NCBI GenBank assembly: GCA_031278255.1
Contig: JAITKU010000181.1
Location: 1-7,208, forward strand
Direction: 5' to 3'
DNA from: Eubacteriales Family XIII. Incertae Sedis bacterium
GTDB lineage: Bacteria; Bacillota; Clostridia; Peptostreptococcales; Anaerovoracaceae
Length of the DNA: 7,208 nt
In this document: in pieces, positions 1 to 5,498 of the stretch
Layout of the letters: each line of letters begins with the position of its first letter
How positions within the stretch are numbered: position 1 is the first letter of the stretch
Notes under the pieces: generated by a model
Told to the model about the DNA's origin: nothing
Database searches by the model: none
Seen by the model: only the letters and a program-made list of their open reading frames with translations
Made by a program: the position numbers and the translations under genes

Positions 1-2
1 TG

Positions 3-46
3 AAAAAGAAAGACTGCTCCCGATTGCCGGGCCGCAGTCCGTTTTT
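3..46. terminator. Bidirectional intrinsic-terminator-like hairpin
   Basis: A 6-bp outer stem (GACTGC at 12-17, GCAGTC at 34-39) encloses a 4-bp inner stem (CCCG at 19-22, CGGG at 28-31) with a 5-nt loop. It has a T-tract on both strands: TTTTT at 42-46 reading rightward, and TTTCTTTTT (complement of 3-11) reading leftward. This is the usual form of a two-way rho-independent terminator. Reading rightward it could end a plus-strand gene lying left of the window. Reading leftward it lies only about 20 bp downstream of the -10 box of the minus-strand promoter at 61-89, so it could instead act as an attenuator or as the 3' end of a tiny RNA. The structure is seen directly; the role is inferred. 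Confidence 0.65.
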
Positions 47-60
47 ACCGCTACAATTTC

Positions 61-89
61 ATTCTAAGGGATCGCCGAACGGATGTCAA
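61..89 (-). promoter_or_regulatory. Near-consensus sigma-70/sigma-A promoter, minus strand
   Basis: On the minus strand a perfect -35 box TTGACA (89 to 84) is followed by exactly 17 bp and then TAGAAT (66 to 61), one mismatch from the consensus -10. Transcription would start near position 54 and run leftward, away from the glycosylase gene whose stop codon lies 41 bp upstream of the -35. It is the best promoter match I see in the window. Its target would be a gene beyond the left edge, unless the hairpin that follows ends the transcript first. Confidence 0.65.
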
Positions 90-129
90 TAGATCAAAAA
101 CTTCTCGCGTTTCCGTGAATCTGTGTCTT

Positions 130-891
130 TCAATGATCTGACCCATATTCGGGTTTTTTTCGCGGGGTGCCGCGTCTCCGCGAATACCGCTCAACACCTT
201 TCACGTCCGCCGCGCGGCCCGTTCCGCACATGTCGGCGAGGGGGCAGCCCGCGCAAGAGGGTTTTGCGCGGCAATGATCCTTGGCGTTGGCCACGATCAC
301 GGCGTGCGCGTTGTTGTAGAGCGAAGCGTCGAGTCCCGCCGCGAAGAACGCTTGCGCCTCGTCGTAGCGAAAGGGTACGGCGGAGGCGGTCAATCGGGAC
401 AGCAGACGCAGGGTGTAGGCGTCGATCACGAACACGGGAAATTCAAAAGCGTACAGCAGGATGGAATCGGCGGTTTCCTTGCCGATTCCGCGCAGCGCGA
501 GCAGCTCGGCCCTAAGCTTTGGAAGCGGCGCCGCCTGTACCGCGGACACGGAATACGCGTATCGCGCAAACCACGCGGTCAGGGTTTTCAGATAGGCGGC
601 CTTTTGATTGAAGAAGCCGGCCGGCCGGATGATCTCCGCCAAGTCCGCCTCCCGCGCCGCCTCCACGAACTGCGGCGAAAGGCGATCCGCGAAGCGCGCG
701 ACGGCCTTTTCGACGTTGCGCCAGGCCGTGTTCTGCGTGAGGACGGCGCCCACCATGACCTCGTAGGGACTCTTCGCGGGCCACCAACGCAGGTTTCCGT
801 AGCGTTTGTAAAGGCGCGCGTACAACGCGGCGGGAGAGGGCGCGATGGCCGCCGCGTCCGCCCCCGCCCCGCGCGCGGCCCGGGGGCTCAT
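130..891 (-). CDS. Endonuclease III-like HhH-GPD DNA glycosylase (MagIII-type, COG2231)
   Basis: This 253-aa protein is predicted to be a cytoplasmic base-excision-repair glycosylase that removes damaged, probably alkylated, bases. The N-terminal region WWPAKSPYEVMVGAVLTQNT (36-55) is typical of COG2231 proteins. A helix-hairpin-helix follows at 133-141 (LRGIGKETA), and the catalytic aspartate is Asp157 in VIDAY. Four cysteines (207, 213, 216, 222; spacing C-x5-C-x2-C-x5-C) form the usual C-terminal 4Fe-4S site. Where endonuclease III has its Schiff-base lysine (GxGRKTA), this protein has Glu139 (GIGKETA), as H. pylori MagIII does by my recollection. It should therefore be a monofunctional glycosylase without AP-lyase activity. 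The ATG overlaps the yjjW stop (ATGA), with AGAGAGGA about 9 nt upstream, so it is likely translationally coupled and last in the yjjI operon. The first ~20 residues are Ala-rich and the tail is basic. Family assignment is firm; the exact lesion is unknown. Confidence 0.9.
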   Translation of the reverse strand: MSPRAARGAGADAAAIAPSPAALYARLYKRYGNLRWWPAKSPYEVMVGAVLTQNTAWRNVEKAVARFADRLSPQFVEAAREADLAEIIRPAGFFNQKAAYLKTLTAWFARYAYSVSAVQAAPLPKLRAELLALRGIGKETADSILLYAFEFPVFVIDAYTLRLLSRLTASAVPFRYDEAQAFFAAGLDASLYNNAHAVIVANAKDHCRAKPSCAGCPLADMCGTGRAADVKGVERYSRRRGTPRKKPEYGSDH

Positions 892-1724
892 GTGATGATC
901 CTCTCTATGCCAAAGGAATCGCAGATGGCGGCGAGCGAACGCATGAGCGCCTCATCCGGCTCGCGCAGGCGCGCGGCGGCCTCCCCTCGGACGCCGTTCG
1001 GACGGTAGCGAATCAGCCTGTAGCGCGGCGGCGATGCGGTTTCGGCGAGGCGCCGGCAGGCTTCCTCCACCGCGGCCGCCGCGTCGAAGAGTCCGGGGCT
1101 TACGACGGTGCGAATCTCCGGGAGCTTGCCGCGCTCCGCCAAAAATACCGCGCGGTCGAGAATATACGCCGCTTCGCGGCCCGCCGCGGCCGCGTATTCG
1201 GCCGGGGAAGCCTTGATATCGAGCATAACGCCGTCCACCGTTCGCAGCAGCGCGGGATCGGCCGCGAAATCATAGCTGCCGTTGCTGTCGAGGAGGAAAC
1301 CGAGGTCACGCGCGTGGGCCTCGGCGCCGAGTTCCCGCAGAAAATCCGGATAGAGCGTGCATTCCCCTCCGGAGACCGTAATCCCCCTTATATAACCCAA
1401 GGCGGGCGCAATCGCGTCCATCACCTGCGCGGCGTCCGTATACCACACGCGCGGACTCGCGTTCCAAGGACAGCGCCGCAGGCACGCGTCGCAGAGCGTA
1501 CAGCGTTCTCGGTCCCACAAAACGCGTCCCCCCTCGGCAAAAAGCGCGCCCGCGGGACAGGCGGGCACGCAGAGACCGCAGGCATTGCACAGCGATATCG
1601 TCTCCGGATTGTGGCAGTACGGACAATTGAAGCCGCAGCCCTGCACGAAAACGACGGCCCGATTGCCCGGGCCGTCCACGATGCTCGATTGGAGGATACG
1701 GTTTATCGGCGCGCGCGCTCTCAA
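888..1724 (-). CDS. yjjW: YjjW-family glycyl radical enzyme activase (radical SAM)
   Basis: This 278-aa cytoplasmic enzyme is predicted to use S-adenosylmethionine and a 4Fe-4S cluster to place the glycyl radical on the adjacent YjjI. The motif VDGPG (16-20) precedes the radical-SAM triad Cys30-x3-Cys34-x2-Cys37 (CGFNCPYC). A ferredoxin-like insert follows with two clusters: Cys46/49/52/56 and Cys75/78/81/85. The SAM-binding SGGE motif is at 118-121, the DSNG strand at 146-149 and LDIK at 168-171. All of this fits the activase family with two extra 4Fe-4S clusters, and the sequence resembles E. coli YjjW as I remember it. The start is TTG, overlapping the yjjI stop (TTGA). It is supported by AGAGG 8 nt upstream and by the correct distance to the VDGPG motif. 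The stop overlaps the glycosylase start by 4 bp. Family is very sure; pairing with YjjI is inferred from overlap and family knowledge. Confidence 0.94.
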   Translation of the reverse strand: MRARAPINRILQSSIVDGPGNRAVVFVQGCGFNCPYCHNPETISLCNACGLCVPACPAGALFAEGGRVLWDRERCTLCDACLRRCPWNASPRVWYTDAAQVMDAIAPALGYIRGITVSGGECTLYPDFLRELGAEAHARDLGFLLDSNGSYDFAADPALLRTVDGVMLDIKASPAEYAAAAGREAAYILDRAVFLAERGKLPEIRTVVSPGLFDAAAAVEEACRRLAETASPPRYRLIRYRPNGVRGEAAARLREPDEALMRSLAAICDSFGIERIIT

Positions 1725-3259
1725 CGCCGCTTCCTCTCTAAGATACGCGCGTTGCGCGCGGCGCCGAGTCCGAGCGCCGTCGTGTTCTGCAAAACGCTCT
1801 GCCCCTGCGCCAGCTTATCCATTTCGGAGCGTTTGACGAGATAACCCGTGACGCGTATCACATCCGAATCCCCCGCATGTATCGAAAAGTAGCGTCCGCC
1901 TTTCGCGAATCCGCCGCGCACCATATCCAGCACATAGTCCGGATTCGCGCGCGCCGTCGGCTCCAGCGCGAACACCTCGCCGGTCCCGGACGGAAAATAA
2001 CCGTGGAACAGGCCGCAGTTGTTCATGTGATCGCTCAACTCGGCCGGCTCTTCGCCGATCGGAATCCGCGTGGCGGGGCTTTCGCCCACATCGGAATCTA
2101 TGCCCACCTGCCCGTGCAGCAGAAAGCGCCCGTCCGTCGCGACGCAATACGGATTTTGATGTGCCCGAACGAGCGCTTCTATCCTGTCCATAATGTCAAG
2201 ACCCAGCGCGTCCGCCTCTTCGGACCGGCCGAAACGCAGCGTCTTGCCCTCCTTTTGCATCAGCGCGTTCACGCATTCGGCAAGGCCCACAAGCCCGAAC
2301 ATGGCCGTAAAGCGATCGCGGCGAATGAAACCCTCCCGCGCGAGGAAATTGCTCTCGAAAAAGCCCGACTGCTCCGTCATGAACGCGATGCGCGCGTCCA
2401 TATAGCGCAACATGGTCTCGGACGCGTGCGCGAGCTTTTCCCAAAAATCCGCGCGGTCCGCGGCGCGGGCGGCCAAGTGACCGAGGCGCAGGCGGGAGAG
2501 CGTAAACGCGCCGCCGCCGACGAGCAGTCCGTTGTAGCAACTGGCCAGCGCGTAATCCGCGCCGAGATCGCGCAGAAACATCTTATGGTTCGCAAAACTC
2601 GGCTTCGCGCTGCCGAGCGCCGAGAGCGCGGCCAGGCGCGCGTAATCGTCGGGCGTGAGATCGGGATCGTAAAGGAAAGAGATGTTCGGAACGCTCTTAG
2701 GCTCGTCCGCCTCGCATTCGAGCAGAAGCCGCCCCGTCAGGCTGTCGTGCGGGCCGAGGTCGGCATGGCAAAACGAGTCGGTGACGGTGCGGTCCACATA
2801 GCGCATGAACAACCTGAGCTTCTTGCGGGCCGTTTCGCGCGTCTCCCTTAGGACAAAAGGTTCGAGCAGTCGATCGAGAAAGCCGATGAAAACCGGAAAA
2901 TTCGTTACCGACGGCACGTGGCGAATGAATACAGCCAGAACATTCAGGGCCTCATCCAGATCCGTAGGCGGATCGAGCCGCAGAAAATCACAGCCTTTCT
3001 CGAAGAGCAGATCATAATCGGGTACGATATAACGCGGCCTCGGCGGGCAGTTCGATTCGTCGAGATCGCAGATTATCCCCTGCTCCTTGAGCGCCGGATA
3101 ATCCGCGGGCAATTCCAAAACCTCGATCAGCGATTCGGCCAAGCGTTCAAGACCCGTCACTTTCTGTTCGTGCGTAAGCTGTCTGCTGCAAACGGTATCC
3201 AATATGCGGCGCCGCGTTTCCTCGACGCGCTCCGCGCTTATCGGTCTGATGTTCATCAT
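1721..3259 (-). CDS. yjjI: YjjI-family glycyl radical enzyme, substrate unknown
   Basis: A 512-aa protein of the YjjI (DUF3029) glycyl radical enzyme family, close to the 516 aa I recall for E. coli YjjI. The radical-site motif RVTGY lies near the C-terminus, with Gly472 (codon 1846-1844) as the predicted radical carrier. The tail AARNARILER is also family-like. A likely thiyl-radical cysteine is Cys241 in SCYNGL, just before a GGGA loop. Cys415 (NNCG) is a less likely alternative, because as I recall E. coli keeps only the first. PRYIVPDYD (75-83) and HVPSV (114-118) are other family landmarks. The reaction is not known for the family. I chose ATG at 3259 (or the adjacent one at 3256): AAGGGGG lies 7 nt upstream and the N-terminus then fits the family. 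A longer form from TTG at 3292 also has an AAGGGGG 8 nt upstream but would add 11 odd residues. The last bases overlap yjjW, giving tight enzyme-activase coupling. Function requires anaerobic conditions. Confidence 0.93.
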   Translation of the reverse strand: MMNIRPISAERVEETRRRILDTVCSRQLTHEQKVTGLERLAESLIEVLELPADYPALKEQGIICDLDESNCPPRPRYIVPDYDLLFEKGCDFLRLDPPTDLDEALNVLAVFIRHVPSVTNFPVFIGFLDRLLEPFVLRETRETARKKLRLFMRYVDRTVTDSFCHADLGPHDSLTGRLLLECEADEPKSVPNISFLYDPDLTPDDYARLAALSALGSAKPSFANHKMFLRDLGADYALASCYNGLLVGGGAFTLSRLRLGHLAARAADRADFWEKLAHASETMLRYMDARIAFMTEQSGFFESNFLAREGFIRRDRFTAMFGLVGLAECVNALMQKEGKTLRFGRSEEADALGLDIMDRIEALVRAHQNPYCVATDGRFLLHGQVGIDSDVGESPATRIPIGEEPAELSDHMNNCGLFHGYFPSGTGEVFALEPTARANPDYVLDMVRGGFAKGGRYFSIHAGDSDVIRVTGYLVKRSEMDKLAQGQSVLQNTTALGLGAARNARILERKRR

Positions 3260-3266
3260 GTGAATA

Positions 3267-3273
3267 CCCCCTT
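3267..3273 (-). promoter_or_regulatory. Ribosome binding site deciding the yjjI start
   Basis: AAGGGGG on the minus strand ends 7 nt before the ATG at 3259 (10 nt before the second ATG at 3256). This spacing favours an ATG start over the in-frame TTG at 3292. The TTG has its own, equally spaced AAGGGGG, so the choice also rests on codon preference and family length. Confidence 0.5.
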
Positions 3274-3293
3274 GTTCCCACCCGCCGTGCAAT

Positions 3294-3316
3294 GCGTTCG
3301 CCCCCTTGCGAAGCGC
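3294..3316 (-). other. Stem-loop in the yjjI leader
   Basis: GCGTTCGC at 3294-3301 pairs with GCGAAGCGC at 3308-3316, giving an 8-bp stem with one bulged base and a 6-nt loop. It sits about 35 bp upstream of the yjjI ATG. It has no T-tract on the minus strand, so it is not a normal terminator. It could affect translation or be chance in GC-rich DNA. Confidence 0.25.
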
Positions 3317-3360
3317 CCACGCGGATCAGGCAAAAATCCTTCTCCCTCTCTTTACCCCCA

Positions 3361-3372
3361 AAAACGCGTTTT
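3361..3372. promoter_or_regulatory. Perfect 12-bp palindrome, possible operator upstream of yjjI
   Basis: AAAACGCGTTTT is an exact palindrome lying about 100 bp upstream of the yjjI ATG, in the gap between nupQ and yjjI. Its AT-rich arms stand out from the GC-rich surroundings. It could be a dimeric repressor or activator site for the yjjI operon. I see no convincing -35/-10 pair beside it, so the role is a guess from position and symmetry. Confidence 0.35.
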
Positions 3373-3383
3373 AATCCGTCTCC

Positions 3384-3419
3384 GCCGCGCCCCCTCGCGG
3401 AAAATTTTCGCGGCGCGGC
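3384..3419 (-). terminator. GC-rich hairpin after nupQ, possible weak terminator
   Basis: GCCGCGCC (3384-3391) and GGCGCGGC (3412-3419) form an 8-bp perfect stem. A nested CGCG/CGCG stem (3396-3399, 3409-3412, sharing one base with the outer stem) surrounds the AT-rich loop GAAAATTTT. The hairpin begins 7 bp after the nupQ stop codon, where a terminator would be expected. No T-tract follows on the minus strand, so ending may be partial or factor-dependent, and read-through into yjjI is possible. It could also simply protect the 3' end of the nup transcript. Confidence 0.35.
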
Positions 3420-3426
3420 CGATGCG

Positions 3427-4371
3427 TCAATGGCCCGCCGGATCGTAGATTTTTCCGCTCGCCGCGGGCGCGTGGCTCTTTCCTATGAACAGCAGCACGA
3501 GCAGCGTAATGATGTACGGGATCATGCTCAGCAGGTGTACCGAAACGCTGAGCGCGAACTTGGGATTGCCCAGCGACAGCGACAGCGACTTGCAGAAGCC
3601 GAACAGCAGGCAGGCCAGCACGGTATTCCCGGGCTTATACTTGCCGAATATAACGGCCGCGATGGCGATGAAGCCCTGCCCCGATATGATGGACGGAAAG
3701 AAGTACGACACGGTTGATAGGGGAATGACCGCGCCGCCGAGCGCCGCGAGTATGCCCGACAGCAGGACGCAGAAGTAGCGCAGGCGAAACACGTTGACGC
3801 CGAGCGTCGCCGTCGCCTTGGGATGCTCGCCGACGGCGCGGATCCGAAGTCCCGTCCGCGTCTTGAACAGCAGGAACCATATAAAGAGCGCCAGCAGCAT
3901 ACACAGGTAGACCGACACATAGTTCTTGAAGGTATAATCCATAAAGGAATTCTCCGGGAAGATACCGCCCAAAACGAGCGGCAGCTTGTCCGAGAGATCG
4001 ACGGGGCGCGTCTGCGTGGAGCCGTCAAACAGCGCCTTGCAGAAGTATATGGCCGCGCCCGGCGCGAGCAGGTTGATCGCGATGCCGGAGATCGTCTGAT
4101 CGGCCTTGAACGTAATGCAGGCCAGCGCGTGCAGAAGCCCAAAGACCGCGCCGGTCAGGATCGCCGCGAGCAAGCCGATCCACGGATCGCCGAATACGGT
4201 CGCGGCCGCGGCGCAGGAGAAAGCGCCGACCATCATCTGTCCCTCTATGCCGATGTTGACCACGCCCGAGGTTTCGCTCATGATACTGCCCATGCCCGCG
4301 ATGATCAGAGGCGTGGCGTAGGTGAGCGTGGAACTGATGAGAAGTCCTATATCCGAAGCGCTGAACATCAT
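3427..4371 (-). CDS. nupQ: Nucleoside-type ABC transporter permease, NupQ-like
   Basis: A 314-aa integral inner-membrane protein of the BPD_transp_2 (branched-chain amino acid/ribose/nucleoside permease) family, strongly hydrophobic with roughly eight to ten membrane spans. The conserved VNIGIEGQ loop is at 38-45. The cytoplasmic coupling segment GLRIRAVGEHPKAT, which docks on the ATPase, is at 174-187, followed by LGGAVIPL (211-218). Length and motifs match the smaller of the two permeases in B. subtilis NupNOPQ-type nucleoside uptake systems. Its ATG overlaps the nupP stop (ATGA), with AAAGGAGGGGAGG just upstream; the second ATG at 4368 is also possible. It is the last gene of the transporter operon. 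Substrate assignment to nucleosides comes from family resemblance; related systems move other small ribosides or lipoprotein-delivered ligands. Confidence 0.88.
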   Translation of the reverse strand: MMFSASDIGLLISSTLTYATPLIIAGMGSIMSETSGVVNIGIEGQMMVGAFSCAAAATVFGDPWIGLLAAILTGAVFGLLHALACITFKADQTISGIAINLLAPGAAIYFCKALFDGSTQTRPVDLSDKLPLVLGGIFPENSFMDYTFKNYVSVYLCMLLALFIWFLLFKTRTGLRIRAVGEHPKATATLGVNVFRLRYFCVLLSGILAALGGAVIPLSTVSYFFPSIISGQGFIAIAAVIFGKYKPGNTVLACLLFGFCKSLSLSLGNPKFALSVSVHLLSMIPYIITLLVLLFIGKSHAPAASGKIYDPAGH

Positions 4372-5498
4372 AGCGGCCTCCCCTCCTTTTTGGCGCGGAA
4401 AAAGTGTACGAGAGCCCTGAAAGCGCCCATGATCGCGATGGAATAGATGATCACGCCGACGATCACGCCGACGAGTTCACTCGGCGCGCCGATGATGTTC
4501 AGCTTGCTTCCGCCGTACTTCATGCCGCCGTAGAAAAGCCCCGCAAACAGCGCGCCGATCGGGTTTATGCCGCCGATCATCGATACGGATATGCCGTCGA
4601 AGCCGTAGCCCTCCTGCGCGGCGAGCTGTGTGATGCGTCCGACGACGCCCAGCACCTGCACGGCGCCGCCGAGTCCCGCGAGCAGGCCCGAAATCCCCAT
4701 GCTCAAAGCGATGGAGCGTCCGACATCTATGCCGCCGTATTCCGCCGCGTTGCGGTTGAAGCCGACCGCCCTGAGCCGAAAACCCAGCGTCGTCTTGTTC
4801 AAGACGATCCAGCAGAACGCGACGGCGGCGAGCGCGAGCAACATGCCCCAGTGTACGCGCACGGAACCCAGGCTCTCCTTGAACGCGTCGGTATAGATGT
4901 GCGCGGTTTCGCTCACGTCCACAGAGGCCGTGGAATTCGGCTTCTTGAACGCGGGCGTCATCACGACGAAATTCGAGAAATAAAAGGCGATCCAGTTCAG
5001 CATGATGGTCACGATTACCTCATGTATCCCCTTGTAGGCCTTGAGAAGCCCCGCGATCGCGCCCCACGCGGCTCCGGCCAGACCGCCGAGGAACACGGCG
5101 ACCGCGCCGTGCAGTCCCGCGGGCATGGGCAGCGCCACGCTGACGACGAGCGCCGCAAGGCCGCCCATAATATACTGACCCTCCGCGCCGATATTGAAGA
5201 GGCCCGTCTTGAAAGCAAAGGTGACGGAAAGGCCCGTGAATATGATCGGCGTCGCGTACTGCACCGCGTACATCCGCGTCTTGCCCGTGCCGAGAACGCC
5301 GCCGAACAGCGTGCCGTAGGCCTCGATCGGATTGAAACCCGTGATGAGCAGGATGACCGCGCCGGCCAAAAGCCCGATCAGGACGGACAGCAGGGTGTAC
5401 AAAAAGGTATCGTTCAGGATGCGTGTCAACCGGACGCGCAAAGGCTTGGGCGCGCCGCCTCCCGCCGCCGGGGCGCCGGATACGTCAGCTTGCCGCAT
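4368..5498 (-). CDS. nupP: Nucleoside-type ABC transporter permease, NupP-like
   Basis: A 376-aa inner-membrane permease of the BPD_transp_2 family, the larger partner of nupQ. A soluble N-terminal tail of about 30 residues (Ala/Gly/Pro then Arg-rich) precedes the first span (TLLSVLIGLLAGAVILLITG, 35-54). The family loop FNIGAEGQ is at 101-108. An extracytoplasmic stretch around 180-214 separates membrane blocks, and the coupling segment GFRLRAVGFNRNAAEYGG is at 239-256. A frame open from GTG at 5507 exists, but that GTG is itself part of the Shine-Dalgarno GGGAGGTG, so I start at the ATG at 5498. The gene overlaps the end of nupO by 14 bp and the start of nupQ by 4 bp, so the three are surely co-transcribed. 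With NupQ it should form the heterodimeric channel of the importer. Confidence 0.88.
   Translation of the reverse strand: MRQADVSGAPAAGGGAPKPLRVRLTRILNDTFLYTLLSVLIGLLAGAVILLITGFNPIEAYGTLFGGVLGTGKTRMYAVQYATPIIFTGLSVTFAFKTGLFNIGAEGQYIMGGLAALVVSVALPMPAGLHGAVAVFLGGLAGAAWGAIAGLLKAYKGIHEVIVTIMLNWIAFYFSNFVVMTPAFKKPNSTASVDVSETAHIYTDAFKESLGSVRVHWGMLLALAAVAFCWIVLNKTTLGFRLRAVGFNRNAAEYGGIDVGRSIALSMGISGLLAGLGGAVQVLGVVGRITQLAAQEGYGFDGISVSMIGGINPIGALFAGLFYGGMKYGGSKLNIIGAPSELVGVIVGVIIYSIAIMGAFRALVHFFRAKKEGRPL

Noticed and set aside
24..57. Plus-strand promoter (TTGCCG ... TACAAT)
   Set aside because: The spacing is 22 bp and the -35 is poor; at 17 bp spacing there is only GC-rich sequence.
1877..2851. 324-residue open frame on the plus strand
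   Set aside because: Antisense to yjjI, Arg/Ala-rich composition, no domain seen; a shadow of the real gene.
3257..3292. Longer yjjI start at TTG 3292
   Set aside because: It has a plausible upstream purine run, but it adds 11 Gly-rich residues not expected in the family. The ATG at 3259 has a well-placed site and a better codon. It is kept as an alternative, not excluded.
3528..4142. 204-residue open frame on the minus strand inside nupQ
   Set aside because: It is another reading frame of nupQ, very rich in Arg and Ser and with no membrane pattern.
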